Made by a program: the position numbers and the translations under genes. DNA of 64,000 nucleotides from Trissonchulus latispiculum. Its lineage: Eukaryota; Nematoda; Enoplea; Enoplida; Ironidae. The stretch is taken from NCBI GenBank assembly GCA_030248195.1, contig JASAND010011119.1, positions 53,942 through 117,941 on the forward strand, written 5' to 3'. The notes beneath the pieces were generated by a model. That model made no database searches, had not been told where the DNA came from, and saw only the letters and a list, made by a program, of their open reading frames with translations. Each line of letters opens with the position of its first letter. Position 1 is the stretch's first letter. Below are positions 1-12,300 of the stretch, in pieces.

Positions 1-79
1 ATATATAAAAGATAAACAAAAATCTAAAATTTAAATAAATATTCTTCTCATAATTATTATGCTGAATTTCTCTGCCTAC

Positions 80-305
80 CGAATGTAGACCATATGACCG
101 CTGACCAACTGAAACTCATCCCCAATGCCATAGGTATCCAGTAGGGCCTGAATGTGCTGAAAGTAGCGGTCACGTGACCGCCGGGCCGACTCGGCATGCA
201 GGCGCCAGCCTTCAAGGGCCAGGTCCGGGTCGGGCACAATCTGCCCAGCCGTCTGACCGATCTGTAGCACATCCTGAACCCGATTGATTTTGCGATAGAG
301 ATGAC
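80..305 (-). CDS. RdRP exon 12, last exon in window
   Basis: Preceded by a long pyrimidine tract ending CTCTAG. G+GT makes glycine, so the joined protein reads RRLLG-HLYRKINRVQDV, matching the usual LG.LYR motif. It continues VPDPDLALEGW and IQALLDTYGIGDEFQLVSG. It could end at TAG two codons after VYI. A donor CG|GTAGGC at 79-78 is more likely, because the family continues past this point. Confidence 0.88.
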
Positions 306-3300
306 CTAGAGCAACAAACAGATAACGTTCAAAGAAAAAATGTTTGAGTATCAGAAAATCTACAGGGCTCTCGGGTAAAGAGCGTTCACAGCGCCCATTG
401 GCTCTCTCCTGTTTTCGGACTACAGGTTTTGTCTTAGTGACTGCAGAGGGAAGATGTCTTTCATCGAGATATTCTCGCATAAATATAGTTTTGTGTATAC
501 TATTCGCAGTTGTGCCTCCATGAAAGTAGCTAGGAAAGCTAAGACATTTTCCTGAAACACTTTACATGCTGGGGTTTTCTTTAGTGGGGGGGGGGGGGTG
601 AGATTGGTTCCCCTCGTTTTAGGTTTCCCCCCATTCGACCCTCCCTCACTCGTTCCCCCCAGTTTTTGGGCTTCCCCACCTCGAAAATGCCAATTTTAAG
701 GATCTTTGGTCCAAATTTGTCTATTTGGTACTAAAACTTGACTTTTGAGCACTTTTTAGCTTAGTTATAGCAGTATACGTAGAACACAACAATTTTGTAC
801 CGTATTCTTAGAAATAATAGCTCATTTTATTCCCCCACTGCTGGTCTCCCCCCCCCCAAGTATCCCCCTCCCCCCTTTTTCGCCTAGAGAAAACGCAGGG
901 CATACATGGATATCATGTACAAATGGTATTCATGTACCTATATTACACCAGCAATACATTATATACCATATGAACAATGTAGTCAGAATATTTGAATTGA
1001 AATAAGCAGTATAGCTACAATTTTACATTAAATTAACACAGACTTCTATTTCTATTTTTGGAACTCGCGAGAATTTTTCGGCAAAATGCCATAGTAGAGT
1101 GGATGTGGTAGGAGTCAGCAAGAATCTAGTCAAAGAGCTATCGCTATTTCGCTATTTTAACAAAAGTCAGAAATTCCGCCTCTTCTTCTAGAACACGAGT
1201 TTCTTGGTCATAAAAGTATATACTATTTTCAGTTTTATTTGTTCGACATTTCCCGCTCTTCTCTTACCAAGCAGTCGTCGACTGCGATAGGTAGGCCGGT
1301 AGCGCATGGCCATAAAATCCGGATGTTTGTGCGGCTGCTCAGAGTCTTCCAACGGTTCCGGTGGGATTCCGGTTTTCGGAAAATCCACCGCAATCGAATG
1401 CTTCTGAGCCAGCGAGATGGCCGGGGGGCTGAAAATGCCCAACCGATCCGAAACGGCCAGGTGGGCAGTGGCCACAGCGCCAATGGTATCATTGGTGACG
1501 TAGTGATGAAAAAACCGTACCATCGTTTCCACCTAAAATTTAGGGTAAAAGAGTGAAAGATAACGTTTCAGCAGAATTAAAGAACCACAAAACAAAACAA
1601 AGATTAACGTGGTCTATACAACATTATATTAATAAAATTAAGCCAGTAAAATTGTAGACTGTTGTGGTATAGAAATAAGAAGTGCAAGAGCAGTGTGTGC
1701 GCCATATTACACATATAAGTGCATTATTTTCATATACGGACCGGAAAGTTGTTTAAACTACAGGATGTTCGTGTGCTGATAAGCTGTATTCTAAGGTTGA
1801 CTTTAGGTAAAAAAATGGGGGGGGCAACTCCCCTAGGCGACGAAGGGTAAAAGTGGGAAGAGGGGTCTAAGATTGCCAAAAATTCATTTCATTTAATTTT
1901 CGCATTTAGTTTTTCTTCTATTCCATTTTTAAACGTTTGCTTCGCTTTTAAGCGTGAGGATTCAGTCTCAAGACAAAAACCTGTATCCATTTCCAGCCCA
2001 CACAGTGAGTACAACGTAAATACTTGCCCCAACTTTCACACAAAACATTTTCAACTGCGACGACAGACAAACTCAGACTACACAGCTATAGCTAATCAAT
2101 CATATATACGTATATTCGTAGAATAACATAATAGAATAACATAAAAACATATTCCCTACGGAAATTCTTCAAAGCCAATTTTCGAAAAATAAAAGACCGC
2201 CAGGTACATAGCTATAGCTAATTATATATACTACAGTACAGCTCATTTCAAAGTGCGTTTGAGGCGAAGTCCCAAATCTGGCGAAATGTGGCGAAATTGG
2301 CGACATTTCGCTTAAAAATTCGCGAAATCTTCCAAAATCTTAGAGAAATGTCGCCAAAAATTAACGACATTTCGCGAAAAATGTCGCGTAATTTGCTTTT
2401 GCGACATCGCTTCAAACTCACTTTGAAATGAGCTGTACTGTAGTAGAATAAACACTTCCTACGTAAATTCGCCAAAGCCAATTTTCAAAAAATAAAAGAC
2501 CGCCAGGAAAAAATCCCCCCCCCCCCCCAAAAATCGACATCACACAACACTCTCCACCCAGGGAAAAACCCCCAAACCCCCCACCCCAAAAAACCATCCC
2601 CCCCCAAAAACCCCACAAAAACCATCGACATCACAACACTCTCCACCTACATTCATCTCTGGCACATCCACTGGTTTCATCTTGGGAAAGGACATGGGCG
2701 GCTCGTTGCTGCGAAACATCAGATCCCTGTTCCAGATCACGGCATACTCGTCCCCGTCTAGGTCCGAGCCCGCCATCTCATCCGTATGGGGCCGAGGGCC
2801 GTGACGGGGGAAAACGATCACGTCCACCAGGTGGTGTAGGCTGGGAATTTTGGCGCCGACGGCGATAAATAGGCGCACATCGCCGGGCGAAATGCACGGA
2901 TTTTTGGTCACCATTACTGGGCCTGAGAGAAAGGCAGAAGAAAGGCAAAAATGCTGACAAAGAAGTACTTAAAGCAAAACAGGATCTTGCAGTAGAAAAA
3001 ACCCAAAATACTAGTGGCGGCTAAAAACAAGAGTCAACTGCTAATAATGAGAATGTGGATTAAAATTGCAAACCGACAATTTTACCAACATATATACACA
3101 CACAGTTTCACATTTTCTCAGAAGTAAAGTTAAGTTTTGGTTTTATGATTCTGGATTTATCCTACAGGAAGGGGAGGGTGGTCCATGCGTTGGGGGACCC
3201 TCCCCCCCGGGACTACCCCCTCCAGAAATTTATCACCTGGCAACAACCAGAGATCACACCCTATGAGTTGATGATGTAGGAACCTGTCCTCTGACTATAC

Positions 3301-6300
3301 TTAGGAAAGTCCTCCAGTTACTTATGTAGAAATCCTTAAAACAACCAAAAATCTTTAAAATCTACAAAAAACCAAGTAACACAACTTATGCACCTACCGG
3401 ACAAAATTTTCGTCTCCACATGCGGTTTCTTCAGGTCAGTGGAGTACTGCACAAAAACCTGCCCATACTGCAGTGTCCCCGTTTCATCCAAAACCCCGTA
3501 CATCGTTCTACCCTCATCAGGGGGGATTTCAATCCGAGCCTTGACCAGATACATCAACGCTTGGCGATGTACGGCCAGCAGGAGACCGCGAAAAAATGGC
3601 TCAGAACTGAACTGGAAACAGCGTTGCTGCATGGAGCGAAAGTCTATGGTTAGGGGGGTGCGGTCTTTCAGTGCTGTAGCACTGTCCCGTTCCGACATCA
3701 GCATATCGGCCATGCTGAACAGTTGGCGTTCCAGTAGGCCGTGAATGGTGCTGCGAATACGCAGATGCGTCTGCTTGCAGTGGCGCTCAGAGACCTGATC
3801 CAGAATCATGACTAGGGGCCGGTTCAGGGTTACGGGACCTGGAAAAACAGGAAATACAAAAAATGAAAACAAAAAAGAAAAATGTGAGGGTTACGGGGCC
3901 TGGAAAAAGGAAAAGAAAAAAAGAAATGAAAATAAATAGAAAATGGTGGAAAAAATGTGGAAAGAATCTGAGTAGATGTAAATAGATTTGAAAACTTAAC
4001 CAGCCGACTAGGGGGAAAGAGGAACACTGTGCTATGAATTTGTTGAGAACACAAGGGGGAGTATAATATTTTAAACTTGAAAAATCTAAGAACAATAGGG
4101 TATGTGATTTAGAAAAACTCATGGTTCTTCAAAGATTAAAGCTTGTATTTTTGTCATCTCGATATGCACGCAGACGTTAGGCCACCCATCAAAACATATG
4201 TAGATTTCAGCAGCTCTACAGCTGCACGAGGAAGCTCATAATGCTAACAAAGTAGTTGTGTTTCCATGCCTAGAAATTGAGTACTGAGCCTTAAATTGTG
4301 GCTATTTTTAGGCCAAGATTTATGGGTGGGGGGGGGCTTCATGGGGGGTGTCAAAGTTGCCCCCCCATGGCTCACCAAGAATGGGGAGGGGCATATTTTT
4401 GCATGCGAAAAATTTCGTCAATAACCCGACGAAGCCGGAAAATTTTAACGCCTGCCAGCTGTCACACTCACAAATGTTTTATCTATCGCGCAACTACTCT
4501 CAGTAAAAGCAGTATCTAAATCTACAGCGTATATATATACATAATTAAATATTATGTTAAAATTAAATTATTTAAAAACTAAAATTAAACTAATTCAAAA
4601 ACAACCGTACTAGGCTGTGAGTGCTTGACCACCTCCAAATCTAGGCTGGATTCTGACTCAAACTTGTGCATACTATCACGAAAGATGATCTTCTTCTGGC
4701 CATTTTCACCCGTCAGCCGAACGTCCAACGACAGCATGCCCTTGAAACCGGCCTGCCGTATCTGATAGGCGGACGGAATGTAGTCTAGCTGGAGTTGTTT
4801 GGCAATCTGAAGAACAAAAGATAGGACTAACTGAGAAAAAATAATAGAAATTACTAAAAATTAGTCCAAATTTAATTCAATAAAAACAGAAATTCAATCT
4901 CATCAATGTTGTCATTCAAAATGACGGTTACAGAGTGGAAAAACAAATAGTTTGTGTTTGCAATTCAGGGAAACCATGTAAAAAGAAAGTTCGTTTGTAT
5001 TTAAGTTCACCTTTTCGGCAAATTCCGGACAAATTCGACCAATTCCATCCGAAAACGTGTATTCCTCTTCCTGGCCCTCCTCAATATCACCACCTGGAAC
5101 AAGAAAAAAGGTTGAAAAATAAACAAGGAATAAAAGGAAACAAGCTAATTTGCATGAACGGGTTGCCGCTGGCATTTTTCCTCTTATAAACGAGACAAGT
5201 CAATTATCCTACAATATTACTTCTTGTCCCTATGACAACTTTTTATATACTCAAAGAGATCATTCGATTGATACCCATATTGTCGTTTTTCCATAACTTT
5301 TGATTTTGAACCAGTTTGGCCGGTTTTGCCGATTTTTGCCCCATTCGAAGGCTCGTAGCTCCTTTTTCTCACACTTTGACGCGATGAGCCTATTACAAGT
5401 TTTTATCTACTGAACGAGAGCTTTCGAATGATATTCATATTGTGGATTTCCGACACTTTTTAATTTTGACCCATTTTGCCCGTTTTTGGCCATTTTTGGC
5501 CCTTTGAGGCTCCCTAACTCATTTTTCTTACGTTTTGGTGCTTTGGCCTTATTACAACTTTTTATCCACTCAATGAGAGCTTTCGAATGATACCCATATG
5601 AGCCCGATCTGAGAACTTTCAATTTTGAGCCATTTTGGCCGTTTTTGGCCATTTTTGATCCTTTTTCGCCTCATAACTAAAAATGGGTGCATTTTCAGGC
5701 CTTGAGCCAATAACAACTTTTCATTACTCGCCGAGAGCTTTCGAATGATACCAAAATTAGCTCATTTGGACAACTTTTTTATTTTACTCATTTTTACTCA
5801 CGGGGGTGCTCCGGGAGCACCTCTGCTCCCCCGGGGCTCCCCGCGCTTCCGGGAGCAGTTCAAGTCAAGACCTTCAAAATGAGGTATCAACCACCTCTCT
5901 ACCCCTTCCCAATCAAAAGTTAGAGGGGGGACAAGAATCCGGAGAATAATAAATAAATAAATAAATAAATAATAAATAACGGACATACCCAAGTTAAAGG
6001 GTTGCCTTTTTGTGAAAAAGCGGCAACCCAAAAAGTAAATTCATCTTTGTTTACCTGCGTAAACTACATACATAAATGAACTAGTATAGAAGTAATGGAT
6101 CTAACCTTTTAAATTTAGTGTGGTTGTATCTCTGGATCTTGTGTTTGCTAACATTCGTACCTGGCTGTATTTTCAATTTTTTAAGTATTGTACTTTATTT
6201 TGTAAATACTTTGGTTGTAAATTACTCGCAGGATTAAACAGGTACTTGTCTTTTATGATATACTATAAAAAGGCACTGTTAAAATTTGCTGGGTTGTGTA

Positions 6301-9300
6301 CTGCATTTGTCACTACAGTTTATACACCAAGTTTGTAGTCGATTTCCGGTCACTAACGATTTTTAGACATTTTCCGATTTCGCTCAAAAGCTTTATCTAA
6401 CACAATATCTATGGACCTTTTTCAAGAAAGGCTAGAGTAGAGTAGAGTAGAATAGAGTTAAAATTAACTGTTTTAGCTAGTTTTAAAACTCCAATCAAGC
6501 TTGAGTTCCCCTCTTTTAACTCTTTCATGAAAAGGATCGAGTTAGTTTAACTCTAATCTACCCTTTCTTGAAAAGGCCCTATGCTAGCCTACACACAATG
6601 CAGACATACTTTTAGATACAGCTTGCACAGCTGTTCCAAGCAAAATACTTCACAAATACTAATTTTTACCCAAAAAACGAAAATTTCTGCCCCCCCTTAT
6701 CACGGACATATCCATGGGTGGAGTTTTGCGGGTTGCAACTCACTCCTTTTGGCTTGTCCGAAGGAAAATTTTATCAATACTTCATTACAAACATAGTGGA
6801 AGTTTTGTCAAAAAACCTGCTCCTATTCAGTATATAAATTTTTGTGAAAAAACCCCTTCCTTTTCAAAATCTGCCTGATACAGCCCTGCCCCCTCCCTTA
6901 GCACAGACCCGGAAGGCCCAGGGCTCACACTCCAAAAAAACGTTCATTTGATCCTGTGCTACAAAACACTGTTTACCACAAATATCCGGCTCAGTCTCAA
7001 TGTCTTCCGGCTTCAGGCGAAGGGCTTTCTGGGTCTGGGTGAAGCACTGGCCTATCCGGGCCATCAGTTTCGGCACATTTCGAATGTGCTGAAATGAGCC
7101 CAGACAGGCTCGAATATGATCAGCCGTAATCAGGGAGTCATCCTCCCGTGGCAGATTGTAGCCCATATCTTCGCCAGGCAGTTGGAGACGCTAGAAAATG
7201 GAAAACAGAAAAGAAAATACTGGAATTGTATGTAGATTAGTAGTAAAAACTTACTAGCCAGCCAGGAAAAAAGATATCCTAGTTTCACCACACACATTCT
7301 CTAAAACAACAAATTTGTCAGAAAAGGAACAAAACCCAGGAATTTGCCCCCCACCCGTATGCAAATTAGCAAATTACCCATCGGATATGTTTTAACGGGG
7401 GGGGGGGGAGGCTGGTGGATCCATTCTAAAATCGACCTCCCCAAAACCCCTCCCTCCCCGAAATACGCAAGTTTTCTCTTAATTTTATGCTTCCCCATTT
7501 CTTACACAGGCAGCGACGGTAACCTCTACCAACCAGCAGAAAAAAGATATCTCGCTTTAACCATACTGTACTCCTTCTAAAACAACTTTTACCAAAAAAA
7601 CCAGGAAAAAAACAGAAATTTCCCTACCCTCCACCTCTCAGTTCAAGCTACCCACCTGGTTCATAGAGTGACGCCAGGCCCAAAACTCCCGACCCTGGAC
7701 ATCGGCATACATATAGCAGCCGTTGTCACGCAGCTGGGAGTTGGACCAGGCCAGAAACCGGTAGCGTCGACAGCCAATGGTAAATCCGTGCAGCATATGA
7801 CCCTCTATCACATCCATGTAGAGGGAGCCAACGTTGATGTTGGACTGCAACAAGAAGAAGGCAAAGCATAAGCACAACATACAATTCCTAAATCTGGGAG
7901 CCGTTTCAAAAGAAGGTCCTAAGCTTAGGAGCGCTTCTATGTAAATGGGGCTTAGGCAGTTAGTTAGGAGAATACCGTTTCAAGACTTTCTTCCAACTTA
8001 GGAGCGAGTACCACGGCTCCTACTGTTCTCCTAAGTAAGGAGAATATTAGTGTATTAGTATATTATAACTTAAAAGAATATATACTTCTGAAACGCGCTT
8101 AGCAGCGCTTTTAACTATTCTCCTAAGTCTGCTCCTGAGCGCGCTTAGGACAATCTTTTGAAACGCTTCCCTGGCTTTTCCTAGGCCAAAATTTCTGGAC
8201 GGGGAAGTCTGGGAGCGGGCCCCCAGTCTGTAAGGGACGCCGATTTCTGGAGGACCGAAAATTTTTTCAAAAAATGCTTAGAAAATAAATTTTTAACTTC
8301 AATGTAAGCTTAAAATGACTGAAAAGTGCTGAAAAAGACCTAAAAATCCGGTGAAGCCGGAAAATGTTTCAAAATTTACCTTTAAAACCCTATTTTCACT
8401 TTTGAAGTCTGGGGGGACGGCGGACCCTAATCCTGGAGGGGGCGATTCTGGGGGGAGGGCCCAACCCGCCCCCTGTACGGAAAAGCCAGTAAACTGGTGA
8501 AAAAGAATAGAAATTGCAAGAAAACTAATAGAAAAATTGCAATGGAAGACACACGGCTCGGGCCGAGCCGAACAACCTCTTCCCTCCTTCTGCTGGCTTT
8601 GGCTATTATGCCACTGGTCGGAACTCTAGCCCCCTCCCCCTCCCCCACCTCAAAAACTCAAACACAATAATGTCTAGTTAAAAGTAATAATCACAACCAA
8701 AAGCTTCAAAAACATGTCATAGATACCTTAAACAGTTTGCTCATATCATCATCCCGGAACACCATTCGCAGGGCCCAGTCATGTCCAAAATTCCGCACAA
8801 CCCGGTTAGACATCATTACCTCCGGTTCCATCAGGAGACGTCGAGTGGGCGTCACGACGACCTTGCGAACTCGAACACAGTTGACCGGCGTATCAGAGTC
8901 CGGTTGCTCTCGGCCGGAGGCAAAGTCATCAAAAAAGTGCTCAAAAGTGCACTGCAGCTCCAGCAACTTTTGCTCATCAAAGGCACAGGTGACGCGGAAA
9001 AGGGCCTTTTCCGTGGCATCCGGGTCCATCTGGACACACTGACGTAGGCGGGTCAGAAATTGATCTTGCTGCCCGTTGGTTGTGGAAGATACCAGCTGAT
9101 CCCAGACAATATAGCCTCGAGACCAGAGCGCTTCTAGGGCATACTGACACCCGAAAGAGTTGGGCAGCAGCTCAGCAGTGGGGGGCAGTCGGTTACCGCC
9201 CATCTGGGGTGGGGCATCCGCCGTTCGGATGAAGGCCAACCAAGGATCCACCTTAATCCGACGGCGTATCCGCCCGGTAATCTCATGAATCAGGGGTGCC

Positions 9301-12300
9301 AGCTGTAGACGGCTAGAGTACCGTTGACCGCCTGCGTCAAAATACCCATTTTGCATACTACTACTACTACCACTACTACCACCACCAGGACCAGCACTAG
9401 TACTAGTACTAGTACTCTGGGCATACTGGGGTTTACAGTACTCCCGAGGCCGCGGGCAGTCACAGGGGAAGACAAGGCGTAGCCAGGGCGAGTGAGCCAG
9501 ATAGTCTGGCTCGCAGCCAGGAATCTGTTGGACCCGAGTTACGTTGCGACTGCGCATACGCAACGGATCAGGATCCAGCATGGGCGTTTGGGGAGAGTTG
9601 GAATTGGAGCGACCGCCGTAGCCTCCGCCGTTACCAAGATAGCCCCCGCCGTTCTGATGATGAGGGCCGCCAGCTCTCTGCTGACGTTGCTGCTGTCGTT
9701 TGAGATACTCCAGATCTGGTTGAACCTAAAATCAGAAAAACACAAATAATCATACGAAGATTTAACATTAAGTAGGAACACTCTACTCTTTACTGGAAGT
9801 AGAGCGGGGAAAACTGCTATGTATGTAGTTTCAGCAACTGCTATGTAGTTTCAGTTTCAGTTTCAGTCGGTATCATGGTTTCTGGTCACTTCCCAACACA
9901 GTTTGACTTTTAATTTCAGTTAACATTCAATATATTAAAGGGAGGGGGGGGGGCTAGGAGTGCCCTCCAAAGGGGGGAGGTGAAAAGGCTTAAATAGCTG
10001 AAAGTCGGGAAAACAAACTGTTTTCAGCCTGTGCATACTGCTAAACCTAAGCTAGTCCTCAAAAAGTCAGCTTGAGCACAAAAATAAGCTCTATCAGCCC
10101 ACAAAATTCGGGGGAAGCCGAAAAGTTTTTTGAAAAATGAAAAATTTTTGACGAAAAATTCTTCATCCACACAGACTTGGAAAACCTAAAAGTACTCGAA
10201 AAGTAAGGTTTTGAAATTAAATTTTCCATTTTTTTGGATTAACATTATTAGATAATTTTAAGCTTAATCCTATAATGTTAAACATAAGTTTTGAGCTCAG
10301 CAGGAAACATTAGTTCTTAAATATTTTTCGAAAAACATACAGAGCCCCCCCACAAGAAAGTTAAGCTGGTAAAAGGCCAGACAGAGAGAAAACTAATCCA
10401 TTAGTACATCCAGTAGTTAGTCAGTTTTTTAGAGGGAATGGGACATTCACTTTTCGGGTTCCCCCTCCGCGCAAGCCCCCCCCTCACGTTTTTCGCTTAG
10501 TAAAAAGTCAATTAGCGAGTAATTGGATTCTCGTTTATTTCCCAAAACAGTGAACCCTTTGGTTTGTTAAACCAACGCTTACCCAAAAAGCCACTATTAT
10601 AGTAACACTACACCAGACTAACACTGTATGTATACACCGTATAATTACAAACTAAGATATTTAAACGCCACACCTCTTCAACTTTCGGCGGATAGCGCAG
10701 TCGCAGATGGAGGGCAATCTGCCCATAGCCAATCTCATCCGGATCGGGCGATCCATAATCGATCACCATTCGACTGATCGATCGATAATAGATCAACAGC
10801 CGATAGACGCTGGGCTCCGTGCTATCGGGCGGGGCGGGACGGCGAAAGTGCAGCGTCAGCTGCGACCGATCGTGCTCAAATTCGACCCGGGCCGAGTCGG
10901 GTATATCGAACCGGTAGCGTTCCCAGAAGGTGCCAAAGGAAATCAGATTGCCTAGGGAGAAGCCCAGTAGGGGCACAGGGTCATGATACATGATGCAACG
11001 GCTAATGTAGGCACTGGAGTCCAGCAGCCGAAGATGGGGCTGATGCCGGTGCAGGGAAGGTGCTGGCTGTTGTTGTTGTTGTTGTTGTTGCTGTTGCTGT
11101 TGTTGCTGCTGCTGTAGTTCGGGCGGTGCTTCAAACCATCGACAGCCCTGCAAAAAAAACCAAGCACAGTTAGTTCAAGGTAGAACGTCATGACAGGGGG
11201 TTGAGCACAGAGAGTTTGGGAGGGGAGGGGGTAGCCTTCGGTCGGTCGGAAGAACACTTCCCGAGTATTTTTTCCGAAAAACGGAAAAACTTTCCAGAAG
11301 CTCTTGTCTGCCGATAAACCGAGAAAACCATCTAAAATCAGTGGGGGAAATGGTGTATATATAGGAAAGTCGGGGGTGGGGGGGGGGACTGCACGATTTT
11401 CATCATAAAATTTGGTTGGACATTCTCAAGGATGGTCTAGACTTTTAGATAAAACTTTCTGTGACCAAATTCTTTACTTCCCAAAGCCCAGTGTGTAGTT
11501 AACGTTTTTAGAGTTTTGCAAAAGACAGTTCTACTCTACTTTGTCAAAGACCAACTACGGCTGGATATTTCTTATAGAGGAAGGAGGCGGGGCCCGTTCC
11601 CAAAACCGACCTCCCCCCCAAATAAATGGCGGATCCAGGATGATTTTGTAACGGGGGTACGGGTCTCCAAGGGTAATTTGGGGGGGGAGTTGTGGGATGG
11701 AGCATCCCAGAAGTTGGAGAATCTTGTTTGTTTTTGCAATAAAATTGGTCTTCAATTCTTTGCATTTTGAAGAACCGTGAAAACCCTACAAAATCACATT
11801 TTTCGTAGAAATTGTTTGAAATTGTCTTCATAGACACTAAAACTACGGAGCTAAGAGGAAAAAAATCGCACTGAAGACTCGAAATTCATTGGCAAATTTA
11901 GCATTTTTTCTAGTTTTGTCCTTAATATTTCCGACCTCCGAATCGACGGGGAGGCCACCCCCCCGATCCGCCCCTGCCCCTAAGCTCACCCCAAATCGCC
12001 CCATCCCGGGATTTTTGCTCCGCTATGAGATGTTTTGGATGCCCACGATGTTTGCAAAAATGGGCTAATTTTTGAATGTTTTTTAGGCTTTGTCAAACAT
12101 TTCATCTAAAGTCTGGCCTAAATCCATACGTTTTCAAAAACGTCATCTTCTCCATGCAAAAAACTCTAAACAATACTAATTTTGACCCTTTTTTGCAAGA
12201 AAGCCCCCCCTGATAATGGTTCCCCTTGTCAATCCCCGAGACCCCCCCTCCACCGAAAAACATCCCTAAAAATACCTTACAGCACTGCATCAAATACTCC

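Noticed and set aside
76..480. Exon 12 extended to a methionine at 480
   Set aside because: The extension does not resemble RdRP and fails on phase. The acceptor at 307-306 has a good pyrimidine tract and gives LLG-HLYRKI.
1239..1556. 105-codon plus-strand frame
   Set aside because: Antisense shadow of RdRP exon 11.
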